Shown one piece after another: positions 29,991 to 39,732 of a stretch of DNA of 64,000 bases. The stretch comes from Alphaproteobacteria bacterium. GTDB lineage: Bacteria; Pseudomonadota; Alphaproteobacteria; Caulobacterales; Parvularculaceae. Both the position numbers and the translations under genes were made by a program. The notes beneath the pieces were generated by a model, which searched no databases, had not been told where the DNA came from, and saw nothing but the letters and a program-made list of their open reading frames with translations. The stretch is from NCBI GenBank assembly GCA_013151255.1, contig JAADIQ010000102.1, forward strand, positions 1 to 64,000, written 5' to 3'. How positions within the stretch are numbered: position 1 is the first letter of the stretch; each line of letters starts with the position of its first letter.

Positions 29991-30824
29991 ATGGATATTC
30001 GCCGTAACCTAGACCGCCGCGCCGATGATCGCCCCTATCACACAATCGGCGACTATAAGGCCTGGCGGCTTGGCGTTGCTGACCAATTTCCCGCCGACCT
30101 GATCTGGATCTGCACAACTGGTGGAAACGCCGCCTATCGCCATCGTATTTTGCCGCTCGGCGAGCCAAGCATCGCCATAAAACGCCGCCTCCGCAGCGAT
30201 GGCTCCATCGCCGATGCATCGCTTGTTATTTGCGGGCCGCACAGCAAACCATGCTGGCATCAGTCCGGTCTCAATGAAGAAATTATCGCCGTGCGACTGA
30301 AGCCGGAATTTGCCGCACAAACATTGAATATCGAACCCGCCGCATTTCAAAACCAGGCGCAAACGCTAACCGCGGCGCCGATGCGAAAGAAATTTACAAC
30401 GACCGAAGCCGCGCTTGCAAACGCATCTCCGCAAGCACTCGCCCGCGCCCTTTTAGATGACATTACCCGGATCGCGCAGGGTGGCGATATGCGCGAGCAT
30501 GGCGAACACTTCACTGCAAGGCGGTTGCGAGCGACAAACGGCACGACGCCGATTCGCGATATTGCAGCGTCGCTATCGATTAGCGAACGCCAACTGCGAA
30601 GACGGTTTCGCAACGCCGTCGGCTGCTCGCCGAAAGATTATGCAAGGCGGCTGCGCGTCGCCAATGCGGCGATACTTGCCGATGCCGAAGCAAACCCGCT
30701 TTGGGCGTTCATTGCCGCCGAGACGGGATTTCACGACCAGGCGCATATGATCGCCGACTTTAAAGCGCTCAGCGGATTAACGCCGCGTACGCTACATCGC
30801 GAGAGACGGGGCGATGGGAGTTAA
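29991..30824 (+). CDS. AraC-family transcriptional regulator
   Basis: About 277 residues. The C-terminal HTH domain is clear: PIRDIAASLSISERQLRRRFRNAVGCSPKDYARRLR followed by FIAAETGFHDQAHMIADFKALSGLTP. The N-terminal part resembles the AraC ligand-sensing domain of the DUF6597 kind (GPHSKPCWHQ). The ATG at 29991 is chosen because it begins a plausible domain and lies beyond the folP promoter. The next gene, on the same strand, is a likely target. Confidence 0.88.
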   Translation: MDIRRNLDRRADDRPYHTIGDYKAWRLGVADQFPADLIWICTTGGNAAYRHRILPLGEPSIAIKRRLRSDGSIADASLVICGPHSKPCWHQSGLNEEIIAVRLKPEFAAQTLNIEPAAFQNQAQTLTAAPMRKKFTTTEAALANASPQALARALLDDITRIAQGGDMREHGEHFTARRLRATNGTTPIRDIAASLSISERQLRRRFRNAVGCSPKDYARRLRVANAAILADAEANPLWAFIAAETGFHDQAHMIADFKALSGLTPRTLHRERRGDGS

Positions 30825-30927
30825 TGACCGCTTTTTACAATCCCGCATGCATGCCCCATGGCATCAACCGCACTGACCCCGGCAGGCCCTGATGGTCCGC
30901 TGGTCTGTACTATTGGGGAGACCGCCA

Positions 30928-32058
30928 ATGTCCAACATTCGTCTGTTGCCGTTTATTCTGATCTCGTTTTTAGGCGTTAACGCCTACGCGCAGGACCTAC
31001 CGCAAACCTTATCCTTCGCTGGCCACCAATGGCGCATTGCCGCACGCAGTGCCGCCATCGAGACCCATCTCGGGCGCGAAGCGCTGGCGCTCAGCGGCGG
31101 ACGCGTTCGGCTCGACGATATCGACTTCGGCAACGGGGTGATCGAGTTCGACGTTGCTTATCCAGAAAGGGTCGGATTTATCGGACCGATGTGGCGGGCG
31201 AGCGATGATGCTCACTATGAAGAGATTTATTTCCGCTCCCATCTCAATAACAAACCTGACACCGTCCAATATACGCCGGTAGAAAACGGAAATTCCGCCT
31301 GGCAAATATTTTCTGATGAAAACGCAATCGCCGCGCTTGCGCAGAAGTATGGCGCCTGGAACCATGTCCGGCTGGTGGTTGAGGGTGACAAGGCGGATTT
31401 CTATTTCAACAGCGACACGCCAGCGCTGCACATTCCCGACCTGAAATCCAGCAACATATCCGGCAGCATCGGCTTGCGCGCATCCGGGCCGGAAGAACTT
31501 ACCGCCTATTTCAGTAATTTTACATTCCGGCCGCTGCGCGACAACGAGGGTGTCGTCGGTGAAGCCAAGCCGACCCCGCCCCTGCCCGAGGGGCTGATCA
31601 GCCGCTGGAATGTGTCGTCAGTCTTTCCCGAAAGCGATGTCAGTGAAACGCTGAAACTTCCTAAAGACGTCGCCAGCGATCTCAACTGGACCCCGCTTGA
31701 CGTAGAGACCAATGGCATTGCCAACATCTCAAAAATCAGAACACGGCTGCCCGATAGTGATTCTACCGTCTTTATTCACATGAACATTCGCGCAAAAAAG
31801 AAAATGATGAAGAACTTGCAGTTTGGTTATTCTGACCGTGTACGGATTTATCTCAATGGCAAGCGCGTATACGCTGGCGACGCTGGCTGGACTGTGCGCG
31901 ATTACCGTTTTCTCGGAACTGTCGGGTTCTTCGACTCTGTCGGCCTCGACCTCAAGAAAGGCGATAATGAAGTCTTGGTCGCCGTCTCAGAGACATTTGG
32001 CGGCTGGGCCTGGGCCGGTGCGATTGAGGATCAAGCTGGCATTAAAATTGAAAATTGA
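30928..32058 (+). CDS. Exported protein with concanavalin-like and jelly-roll domains
   Basis: About 376 residues. A signal peptide (LLPFILISFLGVNAYA) precedes an N-terminal beta-rich domain (about 22-200) with GVIEFDVAYPERVGFIGPMW and WNHVRLVVEGDKADFYF, resembling LamG/DUF1080-type lectin folds. A C-terminal domain (about 220-376) with YSDRVRIYLNGKRVYAGD and VGLDLKKGDNEVLVAV resembles the jelly-roll of glycosidases. No catalytic residues are evident. GGGGAG precedes the ATG. It is paired with the AraC gene upstream. Confidence 0.65.
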   Translation: MSNIRLLPFILISFLGVNAYAQDLPQTLSFAGHQWRIAARSAAIETHLGREALALSGGRVRLDDIDFGNGVIEFDVAYPERVGFIGPMWRASDDAHYEEIYFRSHLNNKPDTVQYTPVENGNSAWQIFSDENAIAALAQKYGAWNHVRLVVEGDKADFYFNSDTPALHIPDLKSSNISGSIGLRASGPEELTAYFSNFTFRPLRDNEGVVGEAKPTPPLPEGLISRWNVSSVFPESDVSETLKLPKDVASDLNWTPLDVETNGIANISKIRTRLPDSDSTVFIHMNIRAKKKMMKNLQFGYSDRVRIYLNGKRVYAGDAGWTVRDYRFLGTVGFFDSVGLDLKKGDNEVLVAVSETFGGWAWAGAIEDQAGIKIEN

Positions 32059-32095
32059 GCCCTTATGAGCTTGGCGCACTCATTGAAGGCTCGAC

Positions 32096-32124
32096 GGCGC
32101 CCGTTCTCCCCAAGCGCGGGCGCC
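32096..32124. terminator. Possible hairpin terminator between converging genes
   Basis: GGCGCCCG pairs with CGGGCGCC around an 13-base loop, between the end of the exported protein gene (32058) and the end of ftsH (32147). There is no strong T tract on either strand, so its role is uncertain. Confidence 0.35.
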
Positions 32125-32146
32125 AATTCATTTGAACCGGGCTAAA

Positions 32147-34071
32147 TCAAGCCCCTTGCGGGCTTGGCTCCATGCCGCCGGTATCGTCGTCTTTTTTCCC
32201 GGTCGCTGGCGCGCCGGCGGACGGCACGGATGAGGGCGGCGTGTGGTCGGTTGTGTCGGCAGGGTCTTCGCGCACGACTTTCTCGCCGCGCATCAGCCCT
32301 TCGATTTCTTCGCCGGTGAGCGTTTCATATTCCAAGAGCGCCTGAGATATCGCTTCCCAATCGTCACGGCGTTCGGTGAGAATTTCGCGCGCCTTTTCAT
32401 AGCCCTCGGTTACGAAGCGGCGAATTTCATCTTCGATGGTTTTCGCCGTGTCGCCGGAAATCGCTTTAGAGCGGGCAATCGACTGCCCCAAAAACACTTC
32501 ACCCTCATCTTCGCCATAGGCGATGGGCCCGAGTTTTTCTGAAAGCCCGTATTGCGTGACCATGGCGCGTGCGAGCTTGGTCGCATATTCAATATCCGAT
32601 GATGCGCCGGAGGTTACGTGTTCCTTGCCGAATTTCAATTCCTCTGCAACGCGCCCGCCCATGACGCTGGCGAGCCTGGCCCTCATCTGTTCGAGAGAGA
32701 AGGAATATTTATCGCGCTCGGGCAAATATTGAACCATGCCCAGGGCGCGGCCGCGCGGAATGATGGTGGCTTTATGCACAGGGTCTGACCCCGGCATGCA
32801 CAGGCCGACCAGCGCGTGGCCCGCCTCATGATAAGCGGTGAGCATTTTTTCTTCTTCTGTCATCACCAATGAGCGACGCTCCGCGCCCATCATGATTTTG
32901 TCCTTGGCGTGATCAAATTCGCTCGCCGTCACAAAGCGCTTGCCGCGCCCAGCAGCGCCGCCTCGTTGACGAGATTGGCCAAATCGGCGCCGGAAAAACC
33001 GGGCGTGCCGCGCGCTATTGTACGAAGATTGACATCCGGCGCCAGCGGCACTTTTTTTATGTGCACCTGGAGAATTTTTTCGCGGCCGATAACGTCCGGG
33101 TTCGGAACAACAACCTGACGGTCAAAACGGCCGGGGCGCAACAAAGCAGGGTCCAGAACATCGGGCCGGTTGGTTGCGGCAATCAGGATAATGCCGTCAT
33201 TGCCTTCAAAGCCGTCCATCTCGACCAGCAGCTGGTTGAGGGTTTGCTCGCGCTCGTCATTACCGCCGCCAAGCCCGGCGCCGCGATGGCGCCCAACCGC
33301 ATCGATCTCATCGATAAAGATGATGCAGGGCGCATTTTTCTTCGCCTGCTCGAACATATCGCGGACGCGGCTTGCGCCGACGCCGACAAACATTTCGACA
33401 AAGTCAGAACCGGAGATGGTGAAAAACGGCACATTGGCTTCGCCGGCAATGGCGCGGGCGAGCAGCGTCTTGCCGGTTCCCGGCGGACCGATCAGCAGCG
33501 CGCCTTTGGGGATTTTACCGCCGAGGCGCTGAAACTTCATCGGGTCTTTGAGATATTCAACAATTTCTTCGAGCTCTTCTTTCGCCTCGTCAATGCCGGC
33601 TACATCGTCAAAAGTAACCCGGCTCTGGCGCTCGGTGAGAAGTTTGGCGCGCGATTTGCCAAACCCCATCGCCTTGCCATTGGCGCCTTGCATCTGCCGC
33701 ATGACAAAGAAGAAGAACGCAAAGAAAATCAGCAGCGGCAAGATATTTAACAGGAGAGAAAGGAAAATCGGGAGCTCTTCTTCCTTGCCAATCTTGGTGT
33801 CGACGCCGGCATTATTCAGCCGCTCGGCAATCGCGGCCTGCCCGGTCTCCGGAATGGTCGTGACGTAATCGCCGCCGGTGACAAGCTGGCCGGTGACTTG
33901 CGTCTTGGCGACTTCAGCCGAACGCACCGCGCCGCCATCCACCCGTTCCACAAATTGCGAATAAGTCAGCTCCTCCGGGACCGGCCCGGGGGCTTGATAG
34001 TCGAACACTTTCAGCGCGATCAGGAAAAACACCACCACCAGGCCCCAGATCACAATATTTCGCGTGTTCAT
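32147..34071 (-). pseudogene. ftsH: ATP-dependent zinc metalloprotease FtsH, split by a frameshift
   Basis: Membrane AAA+ protease. The 5' part (34071-32929) has two transmembrane segments, Walker [15 protein letters not shown], Walker [12 protein letters not shown] and ends NLVNEAALL then GAASAL-stop. The 3' part (read from about 32944 down to 32147) resumes with [20 protein letters not shown] and has the zinc site HEAGH and the GGRVAEELKFG region. The expected linker, about ALLAARRGKRF, is short by seven bases near 32944-32951 in a GC-rich tract. FtsH is usually essential, so an assembly deletion is likely. The ATG at 34071 has AAGGA before it. Confidence 0.9.
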
Positions 34072-34190
34072 TCGTTTTTCCTTGCTTTGCGGCGCCGGCA
34101 ATGGCTCTCGCAAAATTATCGTTTCACCCTATCAAATAGGGATTAAAAAAGCCCAGCGCCATGGCTCACGGTGAGATTCCTCGAAATCTA

Positions 34191-35606
34191 CTAAAATCTA
34201 ATGATCGCGCCATAAAACCGCGCCGCTGCTTGGGCCTCGCCTGAAAATCCGCCGGTCTTTGCAGATAAGAGGGCCGGCGCGCTTATCAATACGGCCTCGC
34301 GCTCAACATCAGGCGCAAAAATCCCCGGCAGACTGGCAAGGCCCTCTTTGGGCCCTGAATAGAGCGCTGCCGCCATTGCGCGCTGGTTTGGCTCTGCCAG
34401 GCCTAAGGGTTTTACGACAACGCCCGGCGCGACCGCATCGCCGGCGACAATGAACCGGTTGTCCCAGAGGATGGGTTGTCCGGGCGCCAGCGCTACCGGC
34501 GCGATGGCCGGGGCGCCAGTGCGACCGACAACCGCAGCGGGCTCGCGCAGGAACCACAAGCGGTCTTGCCATAGTTTAATCAATGCGCCGCCCGCGGTCG
34601 CGGCGCCGGTTTGCAGCGCGCATGTCAGCGCATTGCGCGCCTTGTCCTCATCGGGCGCATAGGTCTCGCCGCTCACCGCATGGATGAGCCGCCGGCAAAG
34701 CCCGGCCAGCGCATCGCCATCACTGTGGCGAACTGCGTCAGCGCAAAGTGAGACGCCGCCCCAGCGATAAAAACACCCTTCAGTATGGCGAAACAACGCC
34801 TCTTCTTGGTCACGCAATCGGCGCGCGGCGTCGCGCTGGCGCGCGATTGTGCGCAGCAACGCCTGCGTACTCAGCGCGCCATTCTCTTCCAGCTGCGCCA
34901 ACAAGGCGCGCATGCGAATGCGTTCATAGGCGGGGTCGTCATTGCCCGGATCATCGACAAAGGCTTGGCCAAACGCCTTCACCGTCGCCGTCAGCCGGGC
35001 TCTGGAATAGTCGAGCAAAGGCCGCAGCAAGCGGATCGGCGCGCCGGCGCCGGCGGCTATTTGCGTCTCCTGCGCCATCGCCGCAAGACCGCTTGGGCCC
35101 GCGCCGCGAGCAAGCCGCATCAAAAATGTCTCCGCCTGATCGCTGGCGCTATGGGCGGTCAGCACCGCGCCAACCCCCGCCTCATTGCAGGCCGCGGCCA
35201 GCAAGCGATAGCGCGCATGACGGGCGGCTTCCTGAATGCCGCTCTGAGGTTTGTCGCCGGTCCAGGCCAGCGTCCGGTGCGCAAGGCCCGCCGCCTTGCA
35301 CCATTGCGCCGTTTGCGCCGCTTCGCTGGCCGATTGCGGCCGCAAGCCGTGGTCCACAGTGAGGGCTAAAACGGTTGCGCCGGTCTCTTCCGCATAAAGC
35401 GCCGACAACCGGGCGAGCGCCATGGAATCGCGCCCGCCGGAGACGGCAATGGCGAAGCCGCCCTCCAGCTGCAACGCGCAAAGCCGCGCCGCGAACGCTT
35501 CGTATTCAATGGGCTGCGCTGTGCTTACCGCCGCCAAGGCGGGGTTACTGACAGCTGATGCGCGACATCTCAAGATCGGCGCGCTGGCGGACCGGTTGAG
35601 AGACAT
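34191..35606 (-). CDS. tilS: tRNA(Ile)-lysidine synthase
   Basis: Modifies C34 of tRNA-Ile(CAU) to lysidine so it reads AUA. 471 residues at most. The PP-loop SGGRDS (56-61) and the following LTVDHGLRP and TAHSASDQAETFLMRLARG are typical. The C-terminal part is less conserved. The longest frame overlaps the end of cpoB by 62 bases; a TTG at 35573 or 35537 would remove most of that, and none has a strong ribosome binding site, so the start is open. It sits in the usual place between cpoB and ftsH. Confidence 0.9.
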   Translation of the reverse strand: MSLNRSASAPILRCRASAVSNPALAAVSTAQPIEYEAFAARLCALQLEGGFAIAVSGGRDSMALARLSALYAEETGATVLALTVDHGLRPQSASEAAQTAQWCKAAGLAHRTLAWTGDKPQSGIQEAARHARYRLLAAACNEAGVGAVLTAHSASDQAETFLMRLARGAGPSGLAAMAQETQIAAGAGAPIRLLRPLLDYSRARLTATVKAFGQAFVDDPGNDDPAYERIRMRALLAQLEENGALSTQALLRTIARQRDAARRLRDQEEALFRHTEGCFYRWGGVSLCADAVRHSDGDALAGLCRRLIHAVSGETYAPDEDKARNALTCALQTGAATAGGALIKLWQDRLWFLREPAAVVGRTGAPAIAPVALAPGQPILWDNRFIVAGDAVAPGVVVKPLGLAEPNQRAMAAALYSGPKEGLASLPGIFAPDVEREAVLISAPALLSAKTGGFSGEAQAAARFYGAIIRF

Positions 35607-36360
35607 TGGGGAATTTCGCTTTCATGGTTTTGAACACCGTGCAGGCCTGATCCGATTTTTCAAGCCGCGAAAACGCCGTGCCGAGTTTCAAATAAGCTTC
35701 CGCCGCACGCGGATCATTCGGATAGGCGCGAATATGGGCGATGAAAACATCCGCCGCATCGGCATTCTCGCCCAGCGCCAGATGAATCTCGCCCAGCCGG
35801 AACCGCGCATCAGGCGTGCGTGCATGATTTGGGAACGCTTCAACATAAAGTTCAAAGGCGGCTTTGGCGCGCTGATAGTCCCCCTTCAGAAGAAAGCCGG
35901 AGGCGTAGTCAAAGGCCGCAGCCGGATCGAGCGGCAACTCAACTGAGGCTGCGTCCGGGCCGTCCTGGACGCCGGTGCGGCTTAACTGGTCCGCAATCGG
36001 ATCGCCGGGCGCAAGCGCAACGGGGCCTTGTTGTTGAAACTGCGCGCCACTGAGAAAAGCGCCCGCTCCGGGCTGGCCGTCCTCTCCAGACAAAGCCGCG
36101 CCGATTGCGTTAAGGCGTTGGTTGGCCTGATCGAGCTGGAAGCTAAGCTCTTCAATGCGGCCGGTCAGAAACTGGTTTTGACGCTCAAGCTCGCTGAGCC
36201 GAACCGTTGCCGCGCTCTGTGCAGCGGCGGCCTGTTCCACCCGCGCCATGCGCTCTTGCAGATTGCGTATATCGTCCTTGGTTCCAGCCGCGGCAGGCGC
36301 GGCGCTGGCGACGATGAGTAAGGCGGCGGCAAAGCCGGCGACGGCGGAAATCTTGCTCAT
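35545..36360 (-). CDS. cpoB: Cell division coordinator CpoB / YbgF-type TPR protein
   Basis: Periplasmic partner of Tol-Pal that links outer-membrane constriction to peptidoglycan synthesis. 271 residues. A signal peptide (about 1-26, ending APAAAG) is followed by a coiled coil (about 28-90) and TPR repeats with YASGFLLKGDYQRAKAAFELYVEAFP and RFRLGEIHLALGENADAAD, and a last AYLKLGTAFSRLEKSDQACTVF. Follows pal in the conserved cluster. Confidence 0.93.
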   Translation of the reverse strand: MSKISAVAGFAAALLIVASAAPAAAGTKDDIRNLQERMARVEQAAAAQSAATVRLSELERQNQFLTGRIEELSFQLDQANQRLNAIGAALSGEDGQPGAGAFLSGAQFQQQGPVALAPGDPIADQLSRTGVQDGPDAASVELPLDPAAAFDYASGFLLKGDYQRAKAAFELYVEAFPNHARTPDARFRLGEIHLALGENADAADVFIAHIRAYPNDPRAAEAYLKLGTAFSRLEKSDQACTVFKTMKAKFPNVSQPVRQRADLEMSRISCQ

Positions 36361-36481
36361 TTTGACGATCCTTACTGTGGCGGGCCTTACTGTGGCAGTC
36401 TGTGTCGTTAAAGGCGCATGGATGGGCTAATATCCGAACCGTAGCCTAGCGCCCACAAAAGACAAAACTAAGGCGAAAAAC

Positions 36482-36516
36482 AAAAAGAGCGCGCCGAAGG
36501 TTCCCGGCGCGCTCTT
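36482..36516 (-). terminator. Rho-independent terminator after pal
   Basis: On the minus strand AAGAGCGCGCCG pairs perfectly with CGGCGCGCTCTT around an eight-base loop, followed by TTTTTG and more T. It lies 27 bases after the pal stop codon, so cpoB and the genes beyond it probably need their own promoter or read-through. Confidence 0.9.
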
Positions 36517-36542
36517 AAAATCAAGTCATGCAAGCCGGTGGT

Positions 36543-37046
36543 TTAAGCGCCGGCAGCCGAAATTGTCGTGGTCGCGTTGCGGTTCAACGACCAGGCGTCT
36601 TCCGTCGAGCGCGGATCAAGCGGGCGTTCTTTACCGTAAGAGACCGTGGTGATCCGTGCGGCGTCAACGCCGAGGCTCACCAGATAGGCGCGCGCCGCTT
36701 CGGCCCGGCGAGCGCCGAGTGCGAAGTTGTATTCCCGCGTGCCACGCTCGTCAGCATTGCCGGCAAGCTTGACCCGGGTTTCGGGATATTCCTGCAGCCA
36801 TGCGGCCTGACGCGATAAAACACCCTGCGCCTGCGGCGTCAGCGTATATTCGTTAAAGGCGAAAAAGACGCGGTGGCCGGCAGATTCTTCAAGATCGGCC
36901 TGGCTGCCCGGAACCGGACCGATGGGGCCCGAAGCAACGTCCGTCCCGGCGCCTGCTGAGGCGTCAATATCCGGGCCCGTTGTCGTACATGCGGAAAGAA
37001 GCACCAGCGACGCTGCGATCCCTGCAAATTTCATCAATGTTTTCAT
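36543..37046 (-). CDS. pal: Peptidoglycan-associated lipoprotein Pal
   Basis: Outer-membrane lipoprotein that binds peptidoglycan through its OmpA-like domain. About 167 residues. Lipobox LLSAC at about residue 15-19, then an Ala/Gly/Ser linker and the OmpA domain with FFAFNEYTLTPQAQGVL, GNADERGTREYNFALGARRAEAA and ITTVSYGKERP. The ATG at 37046 has AGAGAG before it. It follows tolB. Confidence 0.97.
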   Translation of the reverse strand: MKTLMKFAGIAASLVLLSACTTTGPDIDASAGAGTDVASGPIGPVPGSQADLEESAGHRVFFAFNEYTLTPQAQGVLSRQAAWLQEYPETRVKLAGNADERGTREYNFALGARRAEAARAYLVSLGVDAARITTVSYGKERPLDPRSTEDAWSLNRNATTTISAAGA

Positions 37047-37379
37047 AATTCTCTCTTGCTCCACTTCCCCAGTTCAAAGGCCCGATTTTGATGCCAGACC
37101 CAGCGATGCTCCTGTCCGGGACGGCTTGCGCCGCCTGATAACGCATTGTTACTCAAATATAATAACGCCCAAAAGCGCCAGCTTTGCGAACGACCCATAT
37201 TGCGTACGGGCCCACTTTACGTACGGGATGATAATACGCCCACCTTTAGAATCAGTGTCAGCAAAACACTAATATTTAACCAACGGGGGAATCGTAGCCG
37301 CGTCTGCGCCCCCAATCAAGCTCGGCTGTTCCGGCGCAAGAATGAAATTTCTGTTATTCAACAACCTTAGCGCGATATC
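37047..37379. other. Non-coding interval between tolB and pal
   Basis: 333 bases, AT-richer than average, with no supportable gene. A short near-duplicate (GCGTACGGG and TACGTACGGG, at about 37201-37228) is present. A separate pal promoter may lie here; no clear hairpin-T terminator for tolB was seen. Confidence 0.4.
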
Positions 37380-38711
37380 TTACGGCAATAATGGCGACCA
37401 GGCCGGGTCTGAGGCGTCTCCGGGGGTGCGCACCAGCCGCACATTGCGGCCGGTGAGGTCAACCGACCACAGCGATGCGCTGCCGCCTTTGCCGTCCCGC
37501 CGCGACGGGGTCTGGCGATAGAACATCAAAACCCTGCCATTGGGGGCCCAGGTTGGCCCCTCCTCAAGGTAGCTTTCGGTCAGTAACCGCTCGCCGGTGC
37601 CGTCAGGCCGGATGATGCCGATATAAAACCGGCCGCGATACTGCCGGGTAAAGGCGATCAGATCGCCGCGCGGGCTCCATACCGGGGTCTGATAGCGGCC
37701 CTCGCCAAAGGTGATGCGCTTTTGCTTGGAGCCGTCCGCATTCATCACATAGATCTGCTGCGAGCCGCCGCGGTCAGAGGTGAAGCTGATGCGCCGGCCG
37801 TCCGGCGACATTGACGGCGACACATCAATCGCCGGGTGGTCCGTCAGCCGGGTCAAGCGCCGGGTGGCGAGGTCCATTTTGAAAACGTCGGAATTGCCGT
37901 GACGCTCAACCGACAACAGCACCTGCCGGCCATCGGGCGAAAAGCGCGGCGCGAAGGTCATGCCGCGAAACGTGCCGAGCTGTTCCTGCTCGCCGGTCTC
38001 GATATTAAACAAATAGACCTGACCCGGACGATTATCGAACAGCGCCATATAGGTGATCTGTTGCTGGGTTGGAGAAAAGCGCGGGGTCAGCGCCTGATAG
38101 TTTAGACCGTCGGTGAGCGGCACCGGATTGGCGCCGTCCTGGTCCATAATCATTAGCCGTTTGATGCGCTTTTCTTTCGGCCCGGTCTCATGCACGAAGA
38201 CAATGCGGGTGTCGAAATAACCGCTCTCGCCGGTGAGCGCCTTATAGGCAAAGTCCGCCACCTTGTGCGCGGCGCGGCGCCAATTATCCGCAGGCGTCTT
38301 AAAGGCGACGGCGCCGATTTGTTCGTCGGCGTAAATATCCCATATCCGGGTTGAAACCTGAATGCGCCCGTCATCCAGCTCGACCACCTCGCCGACAATC
38401 AGCACTTGCGCGTTGATCAGCCGCCAGTTGGGAAATGTCGGGCGGACATTGACGCCCATATCATCGCCCATAATATAGGCGCGCTGGTCGATGACCTTAA
38501 ACAGGCCGGAACGATCGAGATCGTTCATCAACACTTTGGTGAGGTCGTGGCGCAGCTCCGACGTCGTATCATCAGCGCCTAGAAAATCCGGCACCGCAAT
38601 GGGCATCGGGTCAACATTGCCCTGGGTGATGTCGATGGTCACCTTAGCGCCCGCCGATAGCGGCGCGGAGACGACAAAAATCGTCAGGAGTATGGTCAAC
38701 AGTCTTGGCAT
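37380..38711 (-). CDS. tolB: Tol-Pal system beta-propeller protein TolB
   Basis: Periplasmic partner of Pal. About 443 residues with a signal peptide (LLTILLTIFVVSAPLSAGA). The N-terminal domain (YIMGDDMGVNVRPTFPNWRL region) precedes a six-bladed propeller with repeats such as RFSPDGRQVLLSVE, SPDGRRISFTSDRGGSQQIYV and SPRGDLIAFTRQ. The ATG at 38711 is preferred over a GTG at 38723. Follows tolA. Confidence 0.97.
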   Translation of the reverse strand: MPRLLTILLTIFVVSAPLSAGAKVTIDITQGNVDPMPIAVPDFLGADDTTSELRHDLTKVLMNDLDRSGLFKVIDQRAYIMGDDMGVNVRPTFPNWRLINAQVLIVGEVVELDDGRIQVSTRIWDIYADEQIGAVAFKTPADNWRRAAHKVADFAYKALTGESGYFDTRIVFVHETGPKEKRIKRLMIMDQDGANPVPLTDGLNYQALTPRFSPTQQQITYMALFDNRPGQVYLFNIETGEQEQLGTFRGMTFAPRFSPDGRQVLLSVERHGNSDVFKMDLATRRLTRLTDHPAIDVSPSMSPDGRRISFTSDRGGSQQIYVMNADGSKQKRITFGEGRYQTPVWSPRGDLIAFTRQYRGRFYIGIIRPDGTGERLLTESYLEEGPTWAPNGRVLMFYRQTPSRRDGKGGSASLWSVDLTGRNVRLVRTPGDASDPAWSPLLP

Positions 38712-38728
38712 TCTTCTACTCACTTTCA

Positions 38729-38757
38729 GGCCCCCTGAAATTGGGCCCCCTGAAATT
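38729..38757. repeat. Short tandem duplication between tolA and tolB
   Basis: GGCCCCCTGAAATT occurs twice with a 15-base period. It occupies most of the 55-base space between the tolA stop and the tolB start. Confidence 0.8.
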
Positions 38758-38766
38758 TATTATCCG

Positions 38767-39606
38767 TCACATTCCCGCCATCTGGCTCGGGTCGAAGTTC
38801 AACGTGAATTCTCTCCAGGTCTCATAGCGGTCTTGCGGCAGAAAGTCATATGGCGCGCAAGCAACGACGGCGCGCAGCGCTGATTGTTCGGCAACCTTCC
38901 AGAACCGGTTTCCTGATAGATTGATTTGCAACTGGTTCATCACCTTTGGCGGGCTAGCCAGTGAGCCATCGCGGTCCAGCGCGATATCAATCGTGACAAT
39001 CAATGTTTCGGGGTTCGGCGCGCCAATAATGGCGCCCGCATTCCAGCAGCGCTCAACAGCGGCGCGCATTTTCGCCTCATCGCTGGCGGTCAGGCGGTCG
39101 CCAGCGCCAACTTTCCGGCGTGCATTGTCGGCAGCCTCTGCGGTCTGCGACGGCGCTTCGCGCGCGGTTGCGGCGCTGTCATCGCGAGACTTGTCGACCA
39201 GCTTTGACAGGGCGTCGAGGTCGAGCTCAGCGGTTCTTTGCGGTTTGACAGAGGGCTGTTTTTTCGGCGGCGTCGGTTCGGGCGTTTCTGGTTCCGCCGC
39301 CGCGACAACGACGGGCTCGGGCTCGGGCTCTGGTTCAGGCTCCGCCGCTACGGGCTCGGGTTCGAGCGCCGGTTCTTCTTCGATGATCGGTTCGGGAATA
39401 TCGGGTTCGGATTCTTCTTCAACTATCGGTTCCGGCGCGGCGGCGGGCACGCTGGTGGTGAGGTCCAGTTCCGCCTCGGCGATCAGCTCAAGCGGAATAT
39501 AGGGCTCCGCCTCAACATCCGGCCGCCAGCTCGGCGGCAACGACACGAAGGCCGCGCCGAGAATGGCGAGGTGGAACAGCAGGGATGCAAAGACGCCAAA
39601 ACGCAT
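38767..39606 (-). CDS. tolA: TolA-like protein of the Tol-Pal system
   Basis: Inner-membrane-anchored protein bridging TolQR to TolB-Pal. 279 residues. One N-terminal membrane segment (about 5-24) is followed by a Pro/Glu-rich spacer (about 55-120, many Glu-Pro and Pro-Glu pairs), then a TonB/TolA-like C-terminal domain with AVERCWNAGAI and PKVMNQLQINLSG. The spacer replaces the long helical Ala/Lys domain of E. coli TolA, as is common in alphaproteobacteria. Confidence 0.9.
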   Translation of the reverse strand: MRFGVFASLLFHLAILGAAFVSLPPSWRPDVEAEPYIPLELIAEAELDLTTSVPAAAPEPIVEEESEPDIPEPIIEEEPALEPEPVAAEPEPEPEPEPVVVAAAEPETPEPTPPKKQPSVKPQRTAELDLDALSKLVDKSRDDSAATAREAPSQTAEAADNARRKVGAGDRLTASDEAKMRAAVERCWNAGAIIGAPNPETLIVTIDIALDRDGSLASPPKVMNQLQINLSGNRFWKVAEQSALRAVVACAPYDFLPQDRYETWREFTLNFDPSQMAGM

Positions 39607-39732
39607 GGAACCCGGCGGCCTTTCGGTTACAAACTAGAGCGCCTTCAGCAACAATCACTTTCGCTGAAAGCGCGACAAAACTAACATTTAGAGCGGATTG
39701 GGTGATGCGCTGAGCTGACCATCTCGCCCACT

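Noticed and set aside
30009-30362. Antisense frame over the AraC gene
   Set aside because: No ribosome binding site or family match; the AraC domain on the other strand is convincing.
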